Shown here piece by piece: positions 43,848 through 55,080 of a stretch of 64,000 nt of DNA. The position numbers and the translations under genes are program-made. The notes beneath the pieces were generated by a model. The model searched no databases. It had not been told where the DNA came from and saw nothing but the letters and a program-made list of their open reading frames with translations. Source of the stretch: Ophiosphaerella korrae (lineage: Eukaryota; Ascomycota; Dothideomycetes; Pleosporales; Phaeosphaeriaceae); the NCBI GenBank assembly GCA_028456385.1, contig JALNQF010000023.1:1-64000 (forward strand), written 5' to 3'. The stretch's first letter is position 1. Every line of letters begins with the position of its first letter.

Positions 43848-45555
43848 ATGATAATCACTTTTTCGTTGTCGGCACTTGTCGCTCTGACGGTCGCCAATGA
43901 TCAGCAAACACAAACAGTTTGCCAGCAACTGAAAGCTGCTCAAAATGGCACTGTAACATTGCCTACCGATGCGAAGTACCTTGCATTGAGCACAGAGAAC
44001 TGGTTTGTGGAGGATGTTCATTGGTGGGTGTCCAGCACGCTAACTTGCAAAGGTCGGCTACCGCGCGGGGAAGCCCTAGCTGCATTGTCGAACCCGCTTC
44101 CGCCTCAGATGTGAAGCAGACTGTGTCGATCCTCAGCCACCAGCGAATCCAATTCGCCATACGATCAGGTGGTCATATGCCGTCGCCTCTTGCAGCAAAT
44201 ACAAGAGGCGGCGTCTTGATTGACCTGGTTCAGCTGAACCGACTCAGTTACGATGCTTCGAAGGGCACCGCCACGATCGGGGCAGGATTAAGATGGAGAG
44301 ACGTATATCAATATTTAGATCAGTATAAGGTCACTGTCGTGGGAGGCAGAGTACTGGATGTTGGAGTTGGCGGCCTCATACTTGGGAGTAAGTCCTTGCT
44401 CATCACTTTTGTTTCACATGCTGATGATGATGTAGGTGGACTGTCCTATCTCTCTGATCTCTATGGCTTAGCCTGTGATAATGTTGCAAATTTTGAGGTT
44501 AGTTAGTCGTGAACGGTAACATGAGTATCTTCTGATAACAGACAGGTTGTTTTAGCGAACGGATCCATTGTAAATGCTAGTGCATCCTCTAACGAACGTC
44601 TCTTCTGGGCCTTGAAAGGAGGCAGTAACAATTTCGGTAGATATACACAGCTATTAAAGCAAAGAGAAATGCTAACATATTCGTCCCGTAGGCGTGGTTA
44701 CAGCTTTTACCCTTTATACATATCTGATCTACAAAGCCTGGGGCGGAGTAAAACTTTATTCTAGTGAACAGCTTCTGAAATTATTAGATGTATTGGCTGA
44801 ATACTAGTCTGGGTCTAACAAAGATCCGTACGCAAATCTAATGCTATAACTATTCGCAACTAATTAGACCGGTATTGGAGCTATGTTAAACATGGTGTAT
44901 CTGAAACTGGAGGAGTTACTATAGGCCTTTGCGCCTTTTTACGGAATTCCTACGCTATCTGATGCTACCAAATTGCAGACACTTACTGAGATGATGAGCG
45001 GCTAGAATGTGCCAGCAATCCTAAGGTAAGTAGCCTTTAGGTTACTAATGTTAACTCTCGCTTACATTTATCTTAGATGGGATTGGTTTACAACATCCCT
45101 TATTCCTTCTGCGTTGACGTACCGCGAGATTTGGTTAATTGTGATGTCCGCACCTGGGAGAAAGGAAATCGAGTCTATTACAGCTGGTACTCTAATTCTT
45201 GGCTTTTAACCGATCTCTCTAGGCCTTGTTGAAGCTGGAGTTGCTCGCTAGCGGAATGCTTTAGGACTGAAAGATTCTCAACAAATATGGCTAGTGCTAG
45301 ATGTTGGCTGGTGGAATGCAGAAGATGATGGCGTTGCGCACAATGCGACACGCTCTATATTGGACACGATTGAGGGCTTGACGAAGTCTGAAGGGAAACA
45401 CTTACTGTACAAGCTTATGAATGATGCGAGCTGGGACCAGCCTGTTATATAAAGTTACGGTGCGGCAAATGTACTATTATTGAGGGAGATTCAAAAGTTA
45501 TATGACCTGGGCAATGTCTTTTATGACCTAGTCCAGGGAGGATTTAAGGTCCTAA
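43848..45555 (+). pseudogene. FAD-linked oxidoreductase (BBE-like) relic, copy 1
   Basis: The start at 43848 encodes a secretion signal (MIITFSLSALVALTVA). Across a predicted intron the FAD-binding PCMH part follows: [30 protein letters not shown] with the His for covalent flavin, [33 protein letters not shown], then SYLSDLYGLACDNVANFE, and [12 protein letters not shown]. From about 44800 the frame breaks: DVLAEY-stop-SGSNKDPYANLML-stop, EELL-stop-AFAPFYG, MMSG-stop-NVPAIL, mostly TAG or TAA where CAG or CAA is expected. Traces of the C-terminal half reach about 45550. RIP-like decay, denser in the 3' half. Confidence 0.85.
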
Positions 45556-46439
45556 GCGTTAATTAGGATTACTCCTAGTTGTGAAAGCGCTCAAAGGCTT
45601 TCTTATTGTATTTAAACGTTCTATTAGTTTCTAGCAAACAAATGTGTGTATAGACTCCGCAATAATCAATTTAGTGGATTTTAGGAAGCTTAGATTGGAT
45701 TGATTGATTACCTCCTTAAGTCTACTAGTTCCCTATAGAGGTTTAACTCCTACCTAGATAGGTAAGTGGGTCTGTGAGAGTGAATGGATTAAATTGATTG
45801 TTGCAAACTGTCTGTGTGTAAAGGTTGAGAGATGCATATCCTATTAATATAGTATATGTTATCATTTTTTTACGTTAATAGTAACTAACTTTAGCAGATT
45901 TTCGCACCTCGATCTACATTATTTTGCAAGTTACTTGATGAAGCTCGATCTTTAGCTATTTTTGGTTAGTTAAACACCCTTATTTTTTTCGCGGTCGCTT
46001 TGAAAGGTTCTCTTGTAGTTCAAAGTATGGTGCGGAACCTATGTCTTCGTCAAGCAATCTCCTATTGGGCGTCCTTGTTCCTTTATCTTCCCTGGGCTGG
46101 CTTCCTAGCTTTTCTGTTCCTTTCTCGCTAGAGCGAAGTGAAGAGACGACTCTATGACTTAAAATTTGGAAGGCTGGACGAATAGCCGGTAAAGCCGCTC
46201 CTATAATGGCAACGCTTGGCTCTACTTGAGAAGGAATCCAAAATGTAGTACCGTACTGATTAAATTGTGGTGGAACTAGAGTGCTTATCTGGTAATCGAG
46301 CCTTAATTATTACATTAGTTGCCTAGATAGAACGGAACGAAGATATTAGGGCGCAACTTATACACTGGGTTTATGGCAGTAAACCGCTCTATTTGTGTTA
46401 CGAATATTGCGAGTTTATATGCGGCTGCGATGCTAGCAC
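45556..46439. other. AT-rich intergenic region with a complete MITE
   Basis: No gene recognised; it contains the MITE at 45651-45812. A stretch at 46010-46200 has coding-like composition but stops in all frames. Confidence 0.45.
45651..45812. mobile_element. hAT-like MITE, 162 bp, with 8-bp target-site duplication
   Basis: Terminal inverted repeats: the left end has CCGCAATAATCAATTTA, the right end TAAATTGATTGTTGCAAAC. The 8-bp direct repeat TGTGTGTA flanks it at 45643-45650 and 45813-45820. The 8-bp duplication points to the hAT superfamily. Partial copies lie at 29968 and 40796. Confidence 0.88.
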
Positions 46440-47330
46440 TAGTAGGGTGAGTCGTGGGGAATAGCATGGGGTTTTAGAACTACTTACTAAGCCCCGAGCA
46501 TGAACATCGCTAAGACGCCTACCCTTTTTTCTTAGGCCTATTTGTAGGTGTAGAACTGGGTATACAGGGAGGGACAATAGTATCACGTTAAAAGCTATAC
46601 TGGTACTGTATAAGGCGACCTGGGAATAGTAGTAGTACTAGTCGTTTATATAGAGATGCCTTTTTAAGGGATGCTATATTTTGTTGAAGGGGCGCGTAAT
46701 GAAGATTGGCAAGATCGAAAATACAACGACGTATGTAGCTTGTAAGGCTAGCAACACGAAGGTTACGTATCGAAACCTAGGTATTGTTTTTCCAAAAACT
46801 CGCATGTAGAACAGAATAATGGATATGCGAATACTGGCTGATATGGCTGGATACAAAAAGGCGGAGCCAACGATCCCCTATACGAACTTAGCTAAGACAC
46901 TAGCTCTCATCATGTGACGTGGCTTTTAGACTCACCTTAAACCACACGGAGAATTCACCTACTGTTATCTCCTACAGCGGCTTTCCGACGCCGGCATTGA
47001 GATTTATATAGATTGCTATTATAATCTAAGAGATGTACATAATCTATAGAAAGTTAGCGTAGTAAAGGGAAATTGTTGACATTGCACTTACAACTGCGGG
47101 AATAGCTGTATAGTCGTCTGGGCCTAAAATTTTTGATGAAGCTTGGCACCAAAGCTGCACGAGAGTAAATAGGGTCGAAATAGTACTGAGAATAACGAGG
47201 CCGACCGCAACACTATATTGTTTATGATTATCGTTGATCTTAGTAGGAGGCGGAATCTTAGCTTGAGAGGATATTAGAGACGAGGAGGCTGTGCTTTTTT
47301 TTCACGCTAATAACTACAGAAAATGGTTTA
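46440..47330 (-). pseudogene. Fungal rhodopsin-domain membrane protein relic, second copy
   Basis: Minus-strand blocks in order: QYSVAVGLVILSTISTLFTL then SKILGPDDYTAIPAVV (47260-47100), PAISASIRISIILFYMRVFG then RFRYVTFVLLALQATYVVVF and RPFNK-stop (46856-46674), and SIAFNVILLSLPVYPVLHLQ then LRKKG (46586-46500). GVLAMFMLG continues in another frame. These are helices of the fungal rhodopsin-domain (SAT4) family, with stops and frame changes between them. Confidence 0.72.
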
Positions 47331-47529
47331 GCAAGGCTAGTAAGCTACAACACGGCATATACTTATGAGGAACGCATAGTGCTGAGGAATAAAGAAATGT
47401 AAGCACGCTTAAAAGAGACATATGGCCGGTTCTGTGTAACATTGTGTTGGACTCCGAAGCGTAATTCCCTGAGATCTTGCTGCACTGATCCTTGAAGTTG
47501 GAATCCTGACGTGCATAACATTAGAAACC

Positions 47530-48440
47530 TAGAACTGTATTATCTGCAGATATTCCGAAATTAAGCCGGGAATAACGGAACTACTAACCCCCTAAAAGCA
47601 ATTAGAAAACCACCTACTACTCCTAACAACTGCCTGAATCTTCAAGGTTTACGTTGGCAACCATTAATACAAGGCATAACGTTGTCCCACCTACCCCTAT
47701 AAGGTAGTGAAGCTTACCCATCTGCTCCAACTACCCTAGAAGTCCTAAACAAAATGCGATTGTGGCTACAAGAAACTAGAAGACAGGTTTGATCTGATAT
47801 TTGAACAAAACTGCTATACTCCTAACCCCAAGTTGCGGATCATCCGCTATGTCTTGATAAGCGTACACGCTGTTATAGATTATTGTCTAACAAGTACTAG
47901 CTAAAAATAGTAAAAAGGTCGCGACATTAACCTAGCTAGCCTCGTACGCGAGTGATTGCAACCTAAGCGGAATTAAGCCTATAGCTAATGCCCTAAGGAA
48001 GGTAGAAGCCAAGTACAGCTTGTGTCTAGAACGTGCGCAGCTTCGTATACGGGTAATAGGCCTAGCCGATAAAATCTGGAGCACTGTACAGTGCATTTTA
48101 TTCCTAGTCTCTAGTTAGACCAGATACAAATAAAGAGGCTGTAAAAGTCTGAGAGGTGGCGAATACAAATGCGCTAGTATGCGACACAGCATCACGTGGA
48201 ATTGGGTGGTTACGGCTTCTTTGGACTTGAGCATTAATAGGCGCATTGATAAAGTCGTTCTAGATATGGATAGCATTGGAAACGAAGAAGCTCACAGCAA
48301 ATAGTAGGCCACTTGCATAAACGACTTCTTGAGGGGTCGATTGACTCTGGATAGCGGCATGAAGGATCCCGAACGTGTGGGGGATATACTATAGCACAGG
48401 GCATAAGTTTTGTAGGTGGGTCTGGGCAACAGGGATTGTG
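47530..48440 (-). pseudogene. UbiA-family prenyltransferase relic
   Basis: The minus strand shows the family in order: FGILHAAIQSQSTPQEVVYA, then VSFFVSNAIHI-stop-NDFIN followed by APINAQVQRSRNHPIPRDAV, the first Asp-rich (N/D)DxxD-type motif with a stop where Trp/Gln is expected. Then SAFVFATSQTFTASLFVSG, YYPYTKLRTF and QAVLGFYLP, then the second motif NSVYAYQDIADDPQLGVRSI. At least six in-frame stops, mostly TAG, and no intact frame. UbiA enzymes prenylate aromatic or indole acceptors in membranes. In this setting, beside FAD oxidoreductases, it suggests a lost meroterpenoid-like pathway (inference). Confidence 0.85.
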
Positions 48441-49417
48441 ATTATGTATGGTCTAAGCCTGTTTCTGTCTTATCTTACATACTAATCTTAATACTTTGTA
48501 TGCGCACAAGTAAGAGACAGAGCCTGGGCTTGGAGATGCTAGTCGCGAGAGAGATGAGGCGTGTAGCGCAGTGTTAAAGGGGGGCTCATGATGGAGAGCT
48601 GTGCAGGTGTAGGTAGGTGTAGGCAGGTTACGTGGTAGACAAGGACGCAACCGAGGTGCATTGATTTCTATACGGAAATACAGAGTTTTTGGTGTAAAAC
48701 AGTCTGTAGGTGGTATTTGCGCTGACCCTCAAGCCCCTGTCTCCGAGGGCCTACTTATAAAACTTATGCCCAGCAGATCAGAAAGAGTCCGACGGGAGGA
48801 CTAAGGCGAGCGAGCTGAAAAAAATGGGAGTTATTAGTCTGGTACATAGGGTAGATAGCCGGCCTCGTGTTTACCGCTGTATTGGTAAGCTAGCGCCGCT
48901 TCGGCGACATGGTCACTCTTTTTGGAAGGATTAGTTATAGTGATGAGTGGGAACACAGACGCAGTATGAAATGAGAGGAGCTGTTTACCTTCTTAGTTAG
49001 AAGCTTCGAGGGCAGAGAGCCACGTGCAGTAAAAAGTGAAGGGGAATGCATTGCATCGTATCGGCTAGAGCTGTTCTTGTGATGGTGTTCTTCTTGGCTT
49101 ATCTTATTGTTGACGAGGCAATAAATCCTGCATTTGGTTAGACCCCTCTAGTTCCAAGGCGAGTGGACTAATACAATGGCACCACGGACTTTACATACAC
49201 GTAAGCATGCAGATAAGGATGCATGCCTCCCGGTGGAGCGGACAATCCCGTATACGAGGTATTATCACCTTCCGCATGAATATATCGACCATAAGCGTGA
49301 TATCCCAGAGAGCCTCGGGGTTGGTGGCGCTTAACAATGTTTAGTCCAATGAGAGGTAATCCTAAATAACATAAGCCATACCCCCGGGACTACCCTGGGT
49401 ATCACCAAACCATCACC
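48441..49417. other. AT-rich intergenic region
   Basis: No gene recognised. The last few hundred bases before 49418 are the probable promoter of the FAD oxidoreductase. Confidence 0.45.
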
Positions 49418-49576
49418 ATGTAGCTCAAGTACTACCAGAGATTGAGGCACAGCGTTGCTTTCATCTATTGGATTAGTTGGGTTCTGCCTGTCATAGCAGT
49501 AGCTATCACTTCGCTCTCCGACAAGCCCTATTTTGCCGCTGTTCCTGCTTCCTCTTTACCTCGCTCCTCAAACACC

Positions 49577-51444
49577 ATGGATTCAAAGCTCCCGGGTTTT
49601 ATTCAGTCTCTCGGAATTCCTACCGAGAAAGCCGAGGCAGTGCTGCAGATACTCCAAAAAGATGAAGGCGTTGCCGTTTACCTTGCCAATAACAAGTTTA
49701 ATGGTTCTGGGTTGACCTCGGCTGTGTGTCAATCATTGCAACTTGTTCTTGGGGAAACTCGAGTGAACAACGGCCCAGTCAATGCAGCTCTGGTCCAAGA
49801 ATCTTGGTCTGTAACTCCTTGTTCGCTTCCGCCGCTGTTCCAGCTGACCGTACCATATCAGGTCAGAATCTTGTTGGCTCACACCTACTTGTATTATTTT
49901 GCCGGAATCCAAAAATGATGTATCAAAAGCGCTGAAGTTTATAAATTTCTTCAATATTAAATTTGCTATCCGCAGCGGTGGTCATTCCCCGAATCCGGGT
50001 TGGTCGGCCATCACTGGACCTGGTGTCCTGATTGACCTACAACGACTATCCCAGATTACTGTCAGCGAAAACAAGAAGATTGCAAGCCTAGGCCCAGGAG
50101 CCAGATGGGGTCAGGTGTATGAGACGTTGGATCCTCATGGTGTTAGTGTTATTGGGGGTCGTATTCCCCATGTTGGTGTTGGAGGTCTTATTCTTGGAGG
50201 TAGGTCATCTAACAGACTTGCGTGAGTCTCGATCAAGTCTCAACATCTTACAGGAGGCTTCTTCCATTTCTCAGGCGAGTATGGTCTTGCGGCTGACAAT
50301 GTCCGGAACTTCGAGGTGAGTTACCATACGCTGTGCGCGTCGCATCCTATACTCACTACTTAAGGTCGTTCTGGCGGATGGTAGCATTGTCGATGCGAAC
50401 GAGAACGAGAACATTGATCTCTTTTGGGCACTGAAAGGAGGTGGGCCAAATTTTGGTAAGATTTTCCTCTTTTGTAATTTGATTGACATCGCTCATTATC
50501 ATATAGGTATTGTAACCCAGTTTGACCTTTACACCATTCCCGTGAAAGAGATATGGTATGAAGTGACAATTCATACTGCCGATCAGGTCCCGGCTATTTT
50601 GGACGCCTTTGTTGAATGGCAACAAAGCGGTGCTTCGGACCTCAAATCAACCATTGCTCTTATCATAGGTCTAGAGACTGTAACCTTGGGCCGGATCTAT
50701 TCCGCACCAACTCCTCAACCGGATGTCTTCGCACCATTCAATGGAATTTCCTCCGTAGCAGTTGCTGTACCACCGACCACTGGAACCATTTTAAGCCTTA
50801 CCCAAATATTAGGCTCAACATTTTCGAATCAACCAGCACGGTAAGCAGCAATGATGGTCCTTTGAAGTTAATGTGTGAATAAGGGATCTTACCTACTAAC
50901 ACGCTCCTAGTCATGATTATCGTGGTGTGAGCTCCAAAATTGATGCCAATCTCTACAAGGACGTCTACAACATATGGAAGGAGCAGGCAACCACCGTGCA
51001 CACGACTACAGGAGCGAATCAAACTTTTGTTCTTCAACCTGTTCCAGCTGCACTCGCTGAGTCGGGTATTAGCAAGGGGGGAAACCCTACGGGTATTCCG
51101 CGGGAAAATCATCAATGTAATTCTGCCATCCTTCAAACGATTTGATGAGAAAACTAATTTGCTTAGGGTGGACAACGCTGATAGATTGGGGAAATGCTGC
51201 CGATGACGTTACCGTTCGCTCTGTATCAGTTGCGACCACTGACGCATGGAAAAGACTGTGCCAGGAAAGAAGACTAGATGTCCCATATATCTTTATGAAC
51301 GATGCATCCAGAGACCAGAATCCGCTTAGCTCATACGGCGACAAGAACGTTCAAAAATTAAGAACGATTGCCAAAAAATATGACCCAAGTCAGGTTTTCC
51401 AGAAGCTGCAAAGCAGCGGCTTCTTACTATCCCGAGTATCTTAG
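49577..51444 (+). CDS. FAD-linked oxidoreductase (BBE-like), copy 2, with a stop at the apparent original codon 2
   Basis: Seven exons: (49418 or 49577)..49806, 49862..50199, 50254..50315, 50365..50455, 50507..50840, 50911..51116, 51167..51444; all junctions are GT-AG and keep phase. FAD-binding domain: [30 protein letters not shown] (His for flavin attachment), [48 protein letters not shown]. The C-terminal berberine-bridge block is [20 protein letters not shown]. The frame upstream reads ATG-TAG-CTC from 49418, then a signal-peptide-like FIYWISWVLPVIAVA. This fits an original Met-Gln start whose CAG became TAG. Translation may now begin at ATG 49577 (512 aa) without the signal, so secretion would be lost. 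It could be functional or a very young pseudogene. Confidence 0.83.
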
Positions 51445-52197
51445 AAAATAGCTTCTTACTCGCTATATAGATTATGGACAGTAATCAAGTTCCTTATTTT
51501 GCTTTTTGTTTTTTTTTTTTAAAAAAAACTTTACGTGCACTCCGCTGGCGAAGATATTTGGTTGAAGAAGCAATCTTATTGAAAGTCCATAACAAGAGAG
51601 AAATAGACCCCTGATTCCCAATTCGTCAATTCTTGATATGAAGGTCATTTAAGGTTTCAGCCTTCTTGTTTTCTAAGTAAATGCAGGAATGTAGCTCAAC
51701 AGCAGCGTGCGTTGGGCAATTAGCGTGCCACATGGTTTCAATAGAAAAATGAGAAACCATGTTGAAAATATTCTAACATATGAAACTCTAATGACTCGTC
51801 CCATTATTGGTCCCTGTCTCTCAGAGCATGCACTAGTAGGGAACCGGAGGTAATTACCCATACATGTTACGTACCCACACCAGGGGTGGAAGTAATTCGA
51901 ATGTAACCTTAGATTTTTGGTTAGAACGATATTATAGATAGTTCTTCTATTTTTAAAAAAAAATCAATAGAGCTATGCTCCTAAGAATTCCTAAAATCCT
52001 ATTGTTCTTGAAGGGAGCCAGTTCAGTGAGGTGTGCTTATACAATCATAATTCATTCCGGCACTGGTGCCTAAACGCATCGTATGTTTGTGGTGCACCTG
52101 GTGATGAAGCACGCTACTTGATTTTATACGAGACACTAACAGGCCCTTCCTCACCTTCTCCTAGCTTCATGGAAACTAGCGGCAATGAGCTATTTCG
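51445..52197. other. Intergenic region
   Basis: Contains homopolymer T/A runs near 51508-51530 and 51950-51962. No gene was recognised. Confidence 0.5.
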
Positions 52198-53190
52198 CTA
52201 GACATGTACGCTCGTACTTGACTTCCAGACTGTATTTAAAAACGTAAAGAGCGCAAGGAACCATACAAATACTGACAGCGAAATCCAGTGCCAGGAAACC
52301 TGCACGAAGATAACTGGTGAGTATACTTTACCTGCGGTGCCTTGTGTTCCGTTCTTAATCCATGGTTGGTCGCGCACTGCTTTGAATATTCCTTTAGCTA
52401 CAAACTCCAAGCCGCAGGACACACGATTCTCACTAGCACAGCCCTGGCCGATGTAATTCGCGCTCCAGAGTGCCACGATGGCATACACGGCATTAAGGGG
52501 TACGTGACCGTATTTGCTGGTAAGGGCAAAGGCAAAGAACATGTTAATGCCTGCCATACCCTACCCACACTGAAGAATGTTTGATTGTTTAATCCATAGT
52601 CAGGCGCGATAGGTAATTCGACCTGTGCGTGTTGGCTCTCAGCCAGGTTGTGAGGGTTGAGCAACTATGTCTTGAGTATTTCTTCCCTGTATGAATTCTC
52701 TATAGCTTGGTCGGATCGTTTGTACACAAGGAGCAATTGTGCAAACGGACGACAGAAACGGTGGGCCCTCAGAGAAATTTCGATTGCTATCGAAACTTTG
52801 GTCGACGTCGAGATAGATGGAGGTAATGTTGACCGGCCGACGAATGGATGCTTTGCTTATGTCGCAAATTGTTCTTAGAAAATCACCTTCAAGGTAGTCA
52901 TTGGTGTACGTGTAGGGCAACTGAAAATTAACGTATGATGGAAGGTTTAGCGTGGAATTCATCCGTTTCTTCAGATACTCGTCGTTGCCGTCCAAAACCT
53001 TGCAGTTTTTCTGGACCCGCAATGCGGTGTCTTCACATGAGGTGCATAGACCTATGCTAACAATGGGTAGCCACTCGCAATCTCCACTACTACACACACG
53101 GTTTGGCTGAGACCAGGTCTGTCGAGGATCCGAGCTGGATAGTGCATCCATGATACCCGCCTTGAACTTTGGATCAATAAGAGGAACTAG
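52198..53190 (-). pseudogene. DUF3176-type fungal membrane protein relic
   Basis: The minus strand from about 53185 reads DPKFKAGIMDALSS, then CSSGDCEWLPIVSIGLCTSC, the Cys-rich block typical of DUF3176 proteins, then a long extracellular-like stretch to 52639. After frame changes the C-terminal part follows (about 52557-52198): INMFFAFALTSKYGHVPLNA, GLEFVAKGIFKAVRDQP, and the last helix QVSWHWISLSVFVWFLALFT. The N-terminal helices are missing or unrecognisable. Introns could explain part of the breaks, but the lost 5' end favours a pseudogene. Confidence 0.6.
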
Positions 53191-54189
53191 AGGAGGATCA
53201 GACTAGAGGTTATAGAGCACGAATCAAGTCGCACAATTGTTCCGGATTATGATCTACAGACCTCGGGACTTCCAGGGATTTTGTTTTGTTAATAAGGTTG
53301 CAGATGGGGCTATTCGGCTTTCTCTGGTTTGATAAGTTGACATCCTGGAAGCAGATCAAGTTGACAACGAGCCATTTACCAAGTCCAATCCCAGTCCTAC
53401 TGTCGGTGACCGAATGCCTAGTGCAATAATGGGAGTCCCGGTATATGCATCTATCCATGCATATATCATATGCTTGAGCGTTTGTCTAGAACTATCTGTC
53501 TGTTCTACAAGCGTGAACGGTATCTTCCGGACAGTATTTGAATGGCCTATGTCATGGATGATTGGTAAACGCCAACACCCACCTGCTCTGTCTATTCGTC
53601 AGCCTTCTTCAGCTTTCTCCCACTCACTTCACGACATAATATTGATTCAGCGCTATCAATCTTAGTAGCCCGACACCTTTTAATGAGTATCCACAGCTTC
53701 TAAGACAGTGACAGCCAAAAACGACTATCAAGTTTGTCAATTTCGCTCTAAGCCATATCCCAGAATTGCTCGTTGTCACAGTATTGAGGAGAAATCAGCA
53801 ATTTGCGAGATGGGTTTTTATCCACATGTGTGTTAATCCAAGGAAGCGCAATCTATCATGACACTTAACGTGGAACGTATCACATCCGTCGACCTAGCTC
53901 TCTATTCTAAAATAAGTTTGTCAATATTGAAACTCTGCTGCTGGTATTTGGGTTGCATTGATACTTACGTGTGCGTCGAGGGTGTGCACAGCAAGGCTAT
54001 CTTTCGCGGAACCAGAGGCGCGGCGGTTGCAGCAATTGGGTGGTTTGGTACAACTGCTTTGGCTCCATATTACGGCCGTGATACAAGGCTGTTGCCCGTC
54101 ATTTGCCTATTATATCGTGTATAACGTCGACCTAGTCGGTGGCCACACCTGCTAGCGGCTGTGCATATGCAATGTACACACAATAAAGC
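53191..54189. other. Region without a recognisable gene
   Basis: Short frames on both strands without family signals. It may include the eroded 5' part of the DUF3176 gene. Confidence 0.35.
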
Positions 54190-54813
54190 ACCTTGGTAAA
54201 TCGCCCCTACATCGCAGCCCATTGCATCCATATTTATAGTGCTGGGATAATCCCTGAGATACAGAGCCTTTAATGCATCATTGGATGTGACGGGGTCGAT
54301 AGTATATTGCGGCACGGGTCGTTTCAGTGCACCGCTCTCGATGCTTGCAGAACGTGCAACCGGAGAATGGCCGCCGCGGATGGCGAACAATCCTTCTGTG
54401 TCAGCATCTTCACTATCTCTCTCCTTCCTGCTCTTCCGCCGACTATATTCACCTTCGAGAATGGTGACGGCAGTGCTGAGCTGATCGGTATCTTTAGGGC
54501 GAATGACGCATGATGGAACAAGTTCACACTCCTGCTTGGCCTAGTATGTGTTCACCGACGCTTTGAAAGCATCAGCATCAGGCGGCAATATAAAATTCTT
54601 GTGCAAGGCTGATGCCAGGCATTTAATAACCCGCGTGGCTGCTTTTGCGGTGCGCTGGGCGAGATAAGGCTCGGACAATTTCTTCGCGCCGCGCTGAGCC
54701 TGTGAGGTTCGTAGCAGGTGCATGATGAATATGATGAGGGGGAGAATAATTAGGACGAGGGTTGTTTTAGCAGATAGGGATGATAGCCCGAATGCCATGG
54801 TAGTCTTTGACAC
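54190..54813 (-). pseudogene. FAD-linked oxidoreductase relic, copy 3 (N-terminal part)
   Basis: From 54813 the minus strand encodes an N-terminal anchor (SAKTTLVLIILPLIIFIMHL), a linker, then VNTY-stop-AKQECELVPSC followed by VIRPKDTDQLSTAVTILE and FAIRGGHSPVARSASIESG. The stop TAG replaces the Trp of the family's NTYW block, a G-to-A change. After GGHSP the match ends, so the rest of the FAD domain and the C-terminal half are deleted. It is related to the copies at 43848 and 49577. Confidence 0.75.
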
Positions 54814-55080
54814 AGTTGTTGCGCGGAAGAAGGCAAACAGGGTACAGGTGGCACAGGCTTGGAATTTAAATAACGGCTAACTCGCCTCCTTTCGTTTGTC
54901 TGCAAACCAATTTACCTTTTCTCGATATGAATGCGCCCCGCGGTTATTCGCCTTACAAAAGATATCGATACATCAGCCCATATGTACGCATGCGTACGGT
55001 TTGGGTTGCAATCGTGACGTTCGGCCGAACCGCGTACCATTGTAGTGAGGCTCACCGCCTAGTGCACGCCCCCACCTAAT
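54814..55080. other. Short intergenic region
   Basis: Transition from normal composition to the RIP-degraded block. No gene was seen. Confidence 0.4.
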
